This document shows, in pieces, positions 43,843 through 52,214 of a DNA stretch of 64,000 bases (positions are counted from its first letter, which is position 1; each line of letters starts with the position of its first letter). The notes under the pieces are model-generated. The model did not search any database and was not told where the DNA came from. It was given only the letters and a program-made list of their open reading frames with translations. The stretch covers positions 24,119-88,118 of the forward strand of contig JARLHX010000278.1 of assembly GCA_031292035.1 (NCBI GenBank). Direction: 5' to 3'. The translations under genes and the position numbers were made by a program. This DNA comes from Negativicutes bacterium. Lineage in GTDB: Bacteria > Bacillota_C > Negativicutes > Sporomusales_B > JARLHX01.

Positions 43843-44816
43843 CAGCCCTCACCTCCCAGCAGTCGCGTCTTTTTGGCCTCAGGCACCGGCGTACCGGCCG
43901 AGCCGTATAAATCTTCCCGCACAAAGAAGGGACTTGTCGCATCAGGGAAACCCGGCTCGACACAGGCCAGGCAGGGAGAACCGGCCCCTACGCACCAGTT
44001 GGTGCCGCCGTTGAATTTGCGCCGCGGGCAGTCGGCCATGGCCATCGGGCCCTTGCAGCCCAGTTTATAAAGGCAGCCATGCCCCGACAGTTTGGTGGCG
44101 AACAGGCCGCGGTCAAAGTCCCGCCGCCGCTCGCACAGGTCGTGGACCAGGCGGCCATAAAACATATCTGGCCTGAGCTGGCTGTCCAGCTTGGGCAGGC
44201 CGTAGCTGAGCACATGGACCAGCGTCCCCAGCACCCAGTCGGGATGGCTGGGGCAGCCGGGAATATTGATGGCCAGACTCCGGGGCACCACATCGCGGAC
44301 GGTGCGGCTGGAGGTCGGATTGGGGCTGGCGGCGGGGATGCCGCCGAAGGAGGCGCAGGTGCCGACCGCGACCACCGCCTTGGCGGACTTGGCGCAGGAC
44401 GTCACCCATTCGGTGAAGGCCATTTCCCGGCCGGCCTTTTCCCCTAAAGTAGCAAAGCGTCCATCGGCGCCCACCGGCACCGTGCCCTCCACCACTAAAA
44501 TATATTCGCCCTTATAGCGCTGCTGGGTCTCGCGGATGGCGTCCAGGGCCATCTCGCCGTTGGCGGCCATCAGGGTCTGGTGAAACTTCAGACTGATCAC
44601 CTTGGTCAGGGCGTCGCCGATCGCTGGCGAAACCGAATTGAGGAGGGAAATAGAGCAGCCACTGCACGACCCGCCCTGGAGCCAGATGACCGGCGGTTTG
44701 CCGCCATCCGGTCCGGCGAAGGCCTCGAGGATTTCGGGCCGGAGGGCTTCGGACAGTCCCAGCGCCGCTCCGGCGGAGGCGCACAGGCTGAGGAACTGGC
44801 GTCTATTTAGAGCCAT
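43842..44816 (-). CDS. [NiFe] hydrogenase small subunit with Tat signal
   Basis: A 324-residue subunit. The twin-arginine motif NRRQFLSL and a hydrophobic stretch give a Tat signal (about 1-35). The proximal cluster ligands are in GGSCSGCSISLLNS, VGTCASFGG and IPGCPSHPDW; the medial and distal cluster ligands are in GHGCLYKLGCKGPMAMADC and NWCVGAGSPCLACVEPGFPD. The CSGCS form lacks the extra cysteines of oxygen-tolerant enzymes, so it is probably oxygen-sensitive. The C-terminus has no membrane helix, unlike HyaA/HybO-type subunits. The gene overlaps the ferredoxin gene by 14 bases and the large-subunit gene by one. Confidence 0.95.
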   Translation of the reverse strand: MALNRRQFLSLCASAGAALGLSEALRPEILEAFAGPDGGKPPVIWLQGGSCSGCSISLLNSVSPAIGDALTKVISLKFHQTLMAANGEMALDAIRETQQRYKGEYILVVEGTVPVGADGRFATLGEKAGREMAFTEWVTSCAKSAKAVVAVGTCASFGGIPAASPNPTSSRTVRDVVPRSLAINIPGCPSHPDWVLGTLVHVLSYGLPKLDSQLRPDMFYGRLVHDLCERRRDFDRGLFATKLSGHGCLYKLGCKGPMAMADCPRRKFNGGTNWCVGAGSPCLACVEPGFPDATSPFFVREDLYGSAGTPVPEAKKTRLLGGEG

Positions 44817-45366
44817 GGTTCACCCTCCCTCCGGGAATGATATAGCGCAGGGTCGGCTTGGTGTCATACTCGGGATGGAGCGGCTTGGCCCCGGCCAGGG
44901 CCTTGGCGAAGTCGCCCTTGGGGGCGTCGAGGTCGCCGAAGATCCGCGCCCGGGTCAGGCAGGTCGACACACAGGCCGGCTCCTGTCCCTCGGCAACCAG
45001 CGACAAACACAGGTTGCAGCCCTTGGCCACCCCCTCGGAGGCCACATAAATCCGTGCCTGATAAGGACAGGCGGCCACGCAGCGCCGGCAACCGATACAT
45101 TTCGTTTCATCCACCTGGGTCAGACCGAACTTATCCTTGTCTGACGCCGTGGTGGGACAGGCCTCGACGCAGGGGGCGTCGGCGCAGTGCTGGCACTGGA
45201 AGGGAGCGATGATATAGCTGACATTCGGATATTGGCCTCTTTCGGCGTCCTCAAAACGGATAAAGGCGCTTTTCACCGGCAGGGTATTCTGGTTTTGGCA
45301 GGCCACCAGGCAGGCAAAGCAGCCGACGCATTTTCCGGCGTCGATCACCATACTGTAATGCGGCAT
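44803..45366 (-). CDS. Four-[4Fe-4S] ferredoxin subunit, DmsB/PsrB type
   Basis: A 187-residue electron-transfer subunit with four cysteine groups: CVGCFACLVACQ, CQHCADAPCVEACP, CIGCRRCVAACPYQ and CNLCLSLVAEGQEPACVSTC. This is the DmsB/PsrB/HybA plan, in which the clusters form a wire next to a molybdoenzyme. There is no Tat signal and no membrane helix, so export would be with the catalytic subunit. Here it sits between a molybdopterin enzyme and a hydrogenase and could connect the two. The start overlaps the upstream stop as TGATG. Confidence 0.94.
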   Translation of the reverse strand: MPHYSMVIDAGKCVGCFACLVACQNQNTLPVKSAFIRFEDAERGQYPNVSYIIAPFQCQHCADAPCVEACPTTASDKDKFGLTQVDETKCIGCRRCVAACPYQARIYVASEGVAKGCNLCLSLVAEGQEPACVSTCLTRARIFGDLDAPKGDFAKALAGAKPLHPEYDTKPTLRYIIPGGRVNHGSK

Positions 45367-47543
45367 CAGCTAGTCACCACCTTTCGCACCTTGACAGTGA
45401 CTTCCATCATCATGGCGTGACCGGCGATGGCCTCGACCCGATGGGGGGTAAAATCATTGGGACTGACCCCAAAGTGATAGGCTGTTTTCAGCCCAGGCGA
45501 AAAATTGCCGTAGCCGGCTGGCAGAAAGGCCGCCTCGGGGTGGATGCGCTCGGTCACCTTGACCCTGATGCGCCGCACCGCCTGGGGCGAAGCTACCTCC
45601 ACCAGGTCGCCGTCGCGGATACCGAGACGGGCGGCTCGCCCGGCGTTGAGCCAGAGACGCTCCAGGTCGTAGGTCTTGGCGATAGTCAAAAGCTGGGGCA
45701 GGTTGGCGGTGGCGGTATGGGACATGATGCCCTGCTTGCCGTGGATGAGGACAAAATTGTCGGCATCAGCCCGGGACAGGGGCGGCTGCCACTCCGGCAC
45801 CGGCGCCTGACCGCTGTCGGCGAAGGCCTGGGAGTATAGCTCGATCTTCCCGCTTTTGGTGGCAAAAGCCAGCTCACCCGGCGTAGCCGTCAGGACGACG
45901 GTGCCCCGCTGGCGAAGATCGTCGGCTGTCAGGCCAAGGGGCTTCAGCATGGCTGCCGCTGCCTCCTCGCGGCTGAAATTGAAATAGCGGCTGTGGCCCA
46001 TCGCGCGGGCCAGGCCGGTGACCATCTCTTCAAACGGCTTGGTATCCGGGTGGAGCACCTCGATGGCCTGGCAGCGCATCGCTACCGCGGGACTGCCTGA
46101 AGTGATGCCGACCGGCAGATCTTCCCGCTCGGCAAAGCTGCACTCGGGCAGCACATAGTCGGCCGCCATGGCGGTCTCCGACCACTGGATGTCACTCACC
46201 ACCAAAAGGTCCAGCGCCCGGTAGCCCTTCATCATCAGCTCTGGATCAGGGGCGTTGCGGGCCGGGTTGAAGCTATAGATAAAGCCGGCCTTGACCTTGC
46301 CCTCCAGGGCGAGCTTGGGCATGAGGTGGGGGATGCCCTGACTGGTCTGGCAGAGAGGATACTTGCCCCCGGCCCCGACACCGTCGCTGCGGGCGATCTT
46401 GGGCTTGGGCGGAGCCGGATAGGTTTTGGCATCCAGCGAACCCATATGGGGCCCCACCGGAAACTTCATCCCGCCGCCCTGACCGTAGTTGCCGAGAAGA
46501 GCGTTGACACAGGCCATCATCCGGAAGGTCTGGGTGCCGTTGGCGTAGTTGGCCCCGTTCGGGGCCTTGTAGCCCTGCTCGATGCAGGCCGCAGGCCGTT
46601 TGGCGCCAAGGGACCGGGCGATGCGGTAGATGGTGGCAGCCGGGATGGTGGTCTCGCCTTCCGCCCACTCCGGCGTATAGCGGTGCACCGATTGGTAAAA
46701 TTCCCTAAAACCGGTGGTATATTGCTCGACAAACGCCGCGTCATACAGATTTTCGCTGATCAGAACATTGGCCACCGCGAGCAGCAGCGCCAGGTCGGTG
46801 CCAGGCCGGATAGGCACCCACTCGTCAGCCAGAATACACGAAGAATTCTGGCGGGGATCGACGATCACGATGGTGGCCCCCCGGGCGTGGGAGGCGGCAA
46901 GGCTGGCGGTGGCAGAGGGCGAAATGCCGTCGGCATAGCTGCGGCCGAGGAAGAGCACATAGTTCGTTTTGGCCATATCGGCGGTCGCCATAGCCCCTGT
47001 CGTCCACTTGTTGGCCACATCGCGGCCCGTGCTGCATAGGGCATGGTGGGAGTGGACGGTCGGCGCGCCGATGGCGTCCATCAGGCGGCCCATATAAAAG
47101 CTGCTGGTCGGCTTGGGGTTTTGGCTGAAAAACACCGAACCCGGTCCATGCTGATCCAGCACTGTCTTCAGCCGGGCGGCGATTTCGCTGTAGGCCTGTT
47201 CCCAGGAAACCGGGACAAACATGTCGTCACCCACCCGTTTCATCGGCTGGGTAATCCGGTCCTTATTATAGGGCCACATCGCCCCGGCATGCCCGCGGGC
47301 ACACAGCCGGCCGCGGCTCGACGGATGGTCTTTTTGCCCGGTCACCTTCCAGATCCGGCCGTTCTTCACATGGATCCACATGCCGCACCAGGCCGAACAA
47401 GCCCCGCATATCGACGGCACCTGCGTCACCTCGGCCGCCTCAGCCCGGGCGCTCCATTCCTGAAAGGAAAATAAATCGCTGCACACCGCTGTGGTTGCCG
47501 CGGCCTTCAGAAAGGTCCTCCGGGAAAACCGTTCTTTAAACAT
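45366..47543 (-). CDS. Tat-exported molybdopterin oxidoreductase, Psr/Phs/Sre-like
   Basis: A 725-residue catalytic subunit. The Tat motif SRRTFLK starts the signal (about 1-33). The N-terminal [4Fe-4S] site is CGACSAWCGMWI with the fourth Cys in RLCARGHAG. The DHPSSRGRLCARGH and DRITQPMKRVG segments place it with the polysulfide/thiosulfate/sulfur/arsenate reductase branch of the bis-MGD family. HHALCSTGRDVANK probably supplies a cysteine as Mo or W ligand. The substrate cannot be named. ATG 47543 follows AAGGAGGGGG; the frame is open 14 codons further but without a site. First gene of the four-gene operon. Confidence 0.92.
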   Translation of the reverse strand: MFKERFSRRTFLKAAATTAVCSDLFSFQEWSARAEAAEVTQVPSICGACSAWCGMWIHVKNGRIWKVTGQKDHPSSRGRLCARGHAGAMWPYNKDRITQPMKRVGDDMFVPVSWEQAYSEIAARLKTVLDQHGPGSVFFSQNPKPTSSFYMGRLMDAIGAPTVHSHHALCSTGRDVANKWTTGAMATADMAKTNYVLFLGRSYADGISPSATASLAASHARGATIVIVDPRQNSSCILADEWVPIRPGTDLALLLAVANVLISENLYDAAFVEQYTTGFREFYQSVHRYTPEWAEGETTIPAATIYRIARSLGAKRPAACIEQGYKAPNGANYANGTQTFRMMACVNALLGNYGQGGGMKFPVGPHMGSLDAKTYPAPPKPKIARSDGVGAGGKYPLCQTSQGIPHLMPKLALEGKVKAGFIYSFNPARNAPDPELMMKGYRALDLLVVSDIQWSETAMAADYVLPECSFAEREDLPVGITSGSPAVAMRCQAIEVLHPDTKPFEEMVTGLARAMGHSRYFNFSREEAAAAMLKPLGLTADDLRQRGTVVLTATPGELAFATKSGKIELYSQAFADSGQAPVPEWQPPLSRADADNFVLIHGKQGIMSHTATANLPQLLTIAKTYDLERLWLNAGRAARLGIRDGDLVEVASPQAVRRIRVKVTERIHPEAAFLPAGYGNFSPGLKTAYHFGVSPNDFTPHRVEAIAGHAMMMEVTVKVRKVVTS

Positions 47544-47724
47544 CCGGTTTTTCCCCCTCCTTTTCGCACTATTCGGACAATTCATTTCCTGGGGTTATAC
47601 CGTTAGCTATTATTTCGATTGCCGTCCTTCTTTCCCCTCCGTCATTTCATCCATCAGGCCACAATGGTATCTTTTACCGCCATAACCGGCAGTTATTTCT
47701 CCCCGCCCTTTTTGCCGCAGAAAA

Positions 47725-47751
47725 GAAAAACTCCCGGCAATTACCAGGAGT
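47725..47751 (-). terminator. Rho-independent terminator
   Basis: On the minus strand ACTCC...GGAGT, extended by CTGG/CCGG-type pairing, is followed by TTTTTCTTTTC. It ends the peptidase-like gene and separates it from the hydrogenase operon. Confidence 0.75.
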
Positions 47752-47762
47752 GTAAACTGCCC

Positions 47763-48584
47763 TTATTTTAACTGACGCAAATATTCCTCATACTCTTTTT
47801 CGTAGAGTGAAAGTTCCATTCCATACGCTTGCACAAAGGCCTTTTCCGGACTGTCAGCATCTCTCAGATAATGCATATAACCAAGAATCGGCTCATATCC
47901 TTTTGTTTCAGTCAGATGCATCATCGCCAGACCGGCAATACGGTATGTCGTTGATGTCCCGTGCTTATCCAAGGACGAATACCAGTTCTGCGGAGTATGA
48001 AGCTCGTAGATATACGGCCGGGTTTTGGCTTTAATAAAGATGTCGGTCCACCATTTTTTATATTGTGCCAGCGTCGCTCTACCCGATTTTTCGACTACAA
48101 CCGCCGCCATGTTGTCAGCCATTCCCTCGGCAATCCACTCCAACTTCGTATGTTTACCTGCATCCTCCTGATTTTGAAACTGATGGGTCATTTCATGCGC
48201 TACCGTGAAAATGTTGTCACGACGGTCAGCAGCCTTCCTCACATCCAATATGATGATGTTGCCGCTAGACCAGCCAGAAGTGGTGCGAACCCTGCGTTCC
48301 GCTTCAGCCTTGTCAATATGCAGTTCGCTGACAAGAACATTGAGATATTCCTCATCATTTGAAACCAGAAACACTTTGGCATTCCGATTGAATCCCAAGT
48401 TAAATTTTTCTTTGAATACTTCGATCGTCTTATCGATGGCAAATTGCGTATCCTGCTTTACCTCGTCACTGATTTGGCTGCTGGCCATCACCTGCACTTG
48501 CGGATGGGCATAGACGACTGAAAGGGAAACCAGAAAATACAACAAAATGCTGAACAAAGATCCTCTGCAAGTTCTCCGAAGCAT
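47763..48584 (-). CDS. Secreted gluzincin-type peptidase-like protein
   Basis: A 273-residue protein with a signal peptide (about 1-27; LLYFLVSLSVVYA). The zinc motif HEMTHQF is followed about 20 residues later by EWIAEGMAD, giving HExxH plus a downstream Glu: a gluzincin (peptidase MA-like) active site. The C-terminal half is helical with YRIAGLAMMHLTE and YEKEYEEYLRQLK. It is probably active outside the cell; substrate unknown. ATG 48584 follows AAAGGAGTG at nine bases and puts the signal peptide at the very start; the ATG at 48611 is upstream of that site and unlikely. Less GC-rich than its neighbours, which may hint at separate origin. Confidence 0.82.
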   Translation of the reverse strand: MLRRTCRGSLFSILLYFLVSLSVVYAHPQVQVMASSQISDEVKQDTQFAIDKTIEVFKEKFNLGFNRNAKVFLVSNDEEYLNVLVSELHIDKAEAERRVRTTSGWSSGNIIILDVRKAADRRDNIFTVAHEMTHQFQNQEDAGKHTKLEWIAEGMADNMAAVVVEKSGRATLAQYKKWWTDIFIKAKTRPYIYELHTPQNWYSSLDKHGTSTTYRIAGLAMMHLTETKGYEPILGYMHYLRDADSPEKAFVQAYGMELSLYEKEYEEYLRQLK

Positions 48585-48766
48585 GCAGTATTTCACTCCT
48601 TTATAATTCATTGTCTTTAGCAGTGCAGCTCGTCTTTAGGCCTTATTATATACTAAATTGGTAATATCCGGAATGGCCCCTCTCGCTAAAGCCATGGTCA
48701 ACCTCTTTTGCCTCGTCCAATACAAAACACAAGAGTGGCTCAAAGCCCCCCTCAGTTTGCCTTATG

Positions 48767-49453
48767 CTATTGCTTTAGCCTGACAGCCAACCCGTCGAGG
48801 ATGACATATAGGCCAAAGGCGAACTGTCTGTCCATGTCGGCGTCAGTCGCGTAGTCGGCAAGGCTACTGAACACCGGGTACTGCTCCGCCATGCCGGAAA
48901 ATGCGCTCCTGGCGTCGGCAAGCAGCTCTGCCACGCTCTTGCCTTGCGCGCGGGCGGCGTAGAAAAAGTGGGCTTCGTCGGCAACGAAGGCCAAAACATA
49001 ATTATTGATCAACGCAGCCGCCCAAGCCACCTCGGCCGGCGAAAAGCCCGCATCGGCAAACACTCGAAAGGTAGCCTCAATAAGCGCGAACCTCCTAGGC
49101 GTGGCCGGCGGGGTATTCAGCAATATTTTTTCTGAATCGCGGATGCTCAGCAGCACCTGGCGATAATTCCCGGCGACGGCCAGCACCTGCTCCTGCCACC
49201 GGAGACCCGGTTCAGGCAACGCGATGCGCTCGCAGATACTCTCCGCCAAAAGCTGCAGCAGTTCACCCTTATCCTTTATATGCCAGTACAGCGACGCCGC
49301 CCGCACCCCGAGCCGGTCAGCCAGCCGCCGCATACTCATTTGATCCAGACCCTCCGCCTCAAGCAATTCCAAGGCAGCATCGACAATCCGGTGCCTGTCC
49401 ACCGGAGGGCTGGAAAATGAATTCTTTTTGTTATTCCCTGGCTTGGCAGTCAC
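48767..49453 (-). CDS. TetR family transcriptional regulator
   Basis: A 228-residue regulator. The helix-turn-helix (about 18-65) has RIVDAALELLEAEGLDQMSM, then RRLADRLGVRAASLYWHIKD, and the rest is a helical ligand domain of the TetR_C type. GTG 49453 with GAGGGGAGA seven bases upstream is the best start; the frame is open further but runs through the promoter's TATAAT. A 37-bp palindrome between this gene and the divergent methyltransferase gene is the likely operator, so it probably represses both. Confidence 0.9.
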   Translation of the reverse strand: MTAKPGNNKKNSFSSPPVDRHRIVDAALELLEAEGLDQMSMRRLADRLGVRAASLYWHIKDKGELLQLLAESICERIALPEPGLRWQEQVLAVAGNYRQVLLSIRDSEKILLNTPPATPRRFALIEATFRVFADAGFSPAEVAWAAALINNYVLAFVADEAHFFYAARAQGKSVAELLADARSAFSGMAEQYPVFSSLADYATDADMDRQFAFGLYVILDGLAVRLKQ

Positions 49454-49474
49454 CTTATCATCTCCCCTCTTGAC

Positions 49475-49480
49475 ATTATA
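49475..49480 (-). promoter_or_regulatory. Extended -10 box of tetR
   Basis: The minus strand reads TGGTATAAT, an extended -10 element 22 bases before the GTG start. The palindromic operator covers the region where a -35 box would lie. Confidence 0.65.
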
Positions 49481-49493
49481 CCACATTTGTGAC

Positions 49494-49530
49494 AAACTAA
49501 CACCGTTAGGTTATCTAACGGTGTTAGTTT
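49494..49530. promoter_or_regulatory. TetR operator palindrome
   Basis: AAACTAACACCGTTAG and CTAACGGTGTTAGTTT are perfect 16-bp inverted arms around GTTAT, in the middle of the divergent intergenic region. Confidence 0.8.
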
Positions 49531-49554
49531 GAAAGAAAAGGAGAGGATGCAGCG

Positions 49555-50238
49555 ATGACTGAAAACAAAATCACGCAGCAGCAAAAAGGGCAAAAGGGAA
49601 TGGGGATGGAGGGCTTTATCGCCAGGTGGTATGCCGACAACACAAAAAAAGACAGTGAGCGGTTCGCCCGTGACGCCACAACCATCGCCGCCAATATCGC
49701 CGACGGCGCCCGGTTTCTCGAAATCGCCCCCGGCCCAGGTTACCTGTCAATCGAATTGGCAAAACGCGGCAACTATGCCATCACTGGCCTGGACATCAGC
49801 AAAACCTTTGTGCGAATTGCCCGGGAAAACGCCGCCAAAGCCGTTGTACCCGTTGACTTTTGCCAGGGTGACGCAACAAAAATGCCCTTTGACGATGAGT
49901 CTTTCGATTTTATATTTTGCAGCTCCGCCTTTAAAAACTTTGCCGCTCCCCAGCAAGTACTTGCCGAGATCCACCGGGTCCTGAGGAAGGGCGGCAAAGC
50001 ACTGATCATCGATCTTCGCCGCGACGCCCCCCTGGCAGCCATCGATGACTATGTCGGCAAAATGGGCCTGACCTGGCTCAGCGCCCCGATGACCAGGCTG
50101 ACCTTCCGGTTCATGCTGCTGCCGCGCGCCTATACCAAAGCCGCCTTTCACGCCATGATCAGCCAAAGTGAATTTAAGCAGGCCGATATCCGCGAAAACC
50201 TGCTCGGTATGGAGATATGGCTTCAGCGCCAGTCCTAA
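49555..50238 (+). CDS. Class I SAM-dependent methyltransferase
   Basis: A 227-residue protein. The SAM-binding motif I is FLEIAPGPGYLSIEL (near 57), followed by GLDISKTFVRIA, CQGDATKMPFDDESFDF and FCSSAFKNFAAPQQVLAEIHRVLRKGG, shown as separate pieces; this is the UbiE/methyltransf_11 layout. The acceptor is unknown. AAAGGAGAGG lies eight bases before the ATG. It is divergent from tetR and shares its operator, so it is probably induced by the TetR ligand; methylation of a toxic small molecule is a plausible but unproven role. Confidence 0.9.
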   Translation: MTENKITQQQKGQKGMGMEGFIARWYADNTKKDSERFARDATTIAANIADGARFLEIAPGPGYLSIELAKRGNYAITGLDISKTFVRIARENAAKAVVPVDFCQGDATKMPFDDESFDFIFCSSAFKNFAAPQQVLAEIHRVLRKGGKALIIDLRRDAPLAAIDDYVGKMGLTWLSAPMTRLTFRFMLLPRAYTKAAFHAMISQSEFKQADIRENLLGMEIWLQRQS

Positions 50239-50255
50239 CTATCCATTCTCAATAA

Positions 50256-50294
50256 ATAGCACGGCACCATTCCTGACGAGTGGTGCCGTGCTTC
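50256..50294. terminator. Bidirectional terminator
   Basis: AGCACGGCACCA and TGGTGCCGTGCT form a 12-bp stem between convergent genes. T tracts on both sides are short. Confidence 0.8.
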
Positions 50295-50333
50295 TGTGCC
50301 TAAAAATTGATTTTTGTCGGCCTCCCCAGACCG

Positions 50334-50573
50334 TCAGCCCCTGTGCGCAGCCAGCGCCTTGGCCAGCTGGTCGGTGCAGGAGGTGCCGTTTTGACAGATG
50401 TTGCCTTGAAACTTTTCAATGACCTCGTCCACCGCCATCCCCTCCACCAGTTTGCTGATGGCATTCAGATTGCCGGGACAGCCGCCGTTAAACTTTACGC
50501 TTTTCACCTTGCCGTCCGCCACCTCGAACTGGATTTCGGTGGCGCACACGCCCTCGGTCTGATAGGTTATCAT
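50334..50573 (-). CDS. TSCPD domain protein (TIGR03905 type)
   Basis: A 79-residue protein: ITYQTEGVCATEIQFEV, VKFNGGCPGNLNAISKLVEG, FQGNICQNGTSCTDQLAKAL. The four conserved cysteines and the GGCPGN motif are the TSCPD signature, also found at the C-terminus of some ribonucleotide reductases; stand-alone versions have no known function, and metal binding is likely. ATG 50573 follows AGGAGTG. Single gene, convergent with the methyltransferase. Confidence 0.88.
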   Translation of the reverse strand: MITYQTEGVCATEIQFEVADGKVKSVKFNGGCPGNLNAISKLVEGMAVDEVIEKFQGNICQNGTSCTDQLAKALAAHRG

Positions 50574-50907
50574 TACTGTCACTCCTAGCATTTCTGCCGG
50601 CTCGCCTGAATGGCGCCCGGCGTTTTTTAATTGCTGCTACTCTTCCTTTCGCCCTCTTCCGCCGATTTTCCTTGCCGACAGCCATCCGCTACAAAGACAT
50701 TTTTGCTACTCATAGCAATTTTAACTGGATAAAAAGTGGTGACAAATGGTAAAATTGTGCTGCGAACCGACCTCCACCGCGCCGAATATCATAATCCGGA
50801 CGCCCTATTTTCCCGGCCTGCGAAAAATCGCCCCTGCCAAGCACGCGTTATTCGCGCGCCGACTCGTGGTTAAAATACGGCTGTTACTAAAAAAGGAGTC
50901 TTGTCTT

Positions 50908-51279
50908 ATGCTGAAATATCTCAGATGGTCAGGTCAACTGGCCCTCCTCGGCGGCGTCTACTGGGCCGGCACCCAAATCGCCGAGCGATCCGGCCTGCCC
51001 ATTCCCGGCAGCGTCCTTGGCGTCATCCTCCTCTTTTTCCTCCTCCTCAGCGGCATCGTCAAACTTGAATATGTCGAGGAAGTCGCCGATTTCCTCCTGA
51101 AACATCTCACCTTCTTTTTTGTCCCCATCGCCGTCGGCCTGATGACCACCGCCGACATCTTCCTGGCAAACGGCTGGGTGCTGGTTGTCGCCATCCTCGT
51201 CGGGGGAGCCGTCCCATTTTGGGCGGTCGGCATCATCGCCCAGGCTCTTAGAAGGAGGCGCGGCGAATGCAAAATCTGA
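50908..51279 (+). CDS. CidA/LrgA family membrane protein
   Basis: A 123-residue protein with four membrane helices: a first helix, then SGLPIPGSVLGVILLFFLLL, LLKHLTFFFVPIAVGLM and a last helix ending in a basic tail. These are the CidA/LrgA landmarks. The family, once called holin-like, works with LrgB-type partners in export of small carbon compounds such as pyruvate and affects lysis. The frame is open upstream to 50746, but AAAGGAG marks ATG 50908. The downstream lrgB-like gene overlaps by 13 bases. Confidence 0.92.
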   Translation: MLKYLRWSGQLALLGGVYWAGTQIAERSGLPIPGSVLGVILLFFLLLSGIVKLEYVEEVADFLLKHLTFFFVPIAVGLMTTADIFLANGWVLVVAILVGGAVPFWAVGIIAQALRRRRGECKI

Positions 51280-51956
51280 TCCTGCTGCTCTATATCGTCC
51301 TCACTGTCTGTGCCTATCTGCTGAGCCGCCGGCTTTATCTCCGCTACCACCATCCCCTTTTAAATGTCGTCCTTTTAAGCACAGCCATCATCATCGCCAC
51401 CCTGCTTCTTTGCCGGATACCCTACGCCGACTATGTGCCGGCCCGCACCATCATGACCTATCTCCTCGGCCCGGCCACCGTGGCCCTGGCTGTCCCGCTG
51501 TACCGCAACCGGCACCTTCTCCGCTGCTACTTTGTGGCCATCCTCACCGGCGCGGTCACCGGCGCGGCGGTGTCAATGGTGACCGCCGGCCTGATCGCCA
51601 GGCTGGGCGGCCTCAGCCGCGAGCTTACCGTCTCCCTCATTCCCAAATCGATCACCGTCCCCTTTGCCATTGACATCAGCCGGATATATGGCGGTGATCC
51701 GGCGCTGACGGTAGCCTTCGTTGTCGCCACCGGCACACTGGGCTCCATCCTCGGTCCGGTCTTTCTGACCCGTGTAGGAGTCATCGACCCGGTGTCGCGG
51801 GGACTGGCCCTCGGTTCGGTCTCCCATGGACAAGGCACAGCCATTGCCCTCTTAGAAGGAGAGGAACAAGGCTCGATGGCCGGCCTGGCCATGGCTCTGG
51901 CCGGGATCATGACCGCCCTCCTCGCCCCCTTCCTCATGCCGCTATTAGCCGGCTAA
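51267..51956 (+). CDS. LrgB/CidB family membrane protein
   Basis: A 229-residue protein with about seven membrane helices. YVPARTIMTYLLGPATVALAVPL, SLIPKSITVPFAIDIS, TGTLGSILGPVFL and LGSVSHGQGTAIAL, cited here as landmark pieces, are the conserved LrgB features. AGAAGGAGG within the end of the upstream gene serves as its ribosome binding site, so the two are translated together. The pair likely forms one transporter; pyruvate uptake or export is established for the Bacillus relative PftAB, and is an inference here. Confidence 0.93.
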   Translation: MQNLILLLYIVLTVCAYLLSRRLYLRYHHPLLNVVLLSTAIIIATLLLCRIPYADYVPARTIMTYLLGPATVALAVPLYRNRHLLRCYFVAILTGAVTGAAVSMVTAGLIARLGGLSRELTVSLIPKSITVPFAIDISRIYGGDPALTVAFVVATGTLGSILGPVFLTRVGVIDPVSRGLALGSVSHGQGTAIALLEGEEQGSMAGLAMALAGIMTALLAPFLMPLLAG

Positions 51957-51971
51957 CGATTTTGCGCCGCT

Positions 51972-52012
51972 AAAGACTACCGGCGTCCGCCTGGACGCCG
52001 GTAGTCTTTTTA
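51972..52012 (+). terminator. Rho-independent terminator
   Basis: AAAGACTACCGGCGTCC and GGACGCCGGTAGTCTTT form a 17-bp perfect stem with a 4-base loop, then TTATT. Confidence 0.96.
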
Positions 52013-52066
52013 TTCCCACCGTCCACCTAGCAGCCGACAAACTTGGTTTTCGCAAAAATTGCCAAA

Positions 52067-52116
52067 TTCGACAAATAGTTGAAGGAATCGACCCATCATT
52101 AGCGAATATTTATAAT
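52067..52116 (+). promoter_or_regulatory. Candidate promoter with Spo0A-box-like site
   Basis: TTCGACAA (52067-52074), the exact complement of TTGTCGAA, lies 36 bases before a TATAAT (52111-52116) that has no good -35 box, upstream of the histidine kinase gene. A promoter needing an activator would look like this. Confidence 0.4.
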
Positions 52117-52214
52117 GTTAAAGGTCAATCCAAAATCAACCACACCAGCAAGCCGTCTTCCGCGGGAAATCCATGCCCTGCTGTGTCGATTATTTTAAGG
52201 ACGGGGATCTTCGA

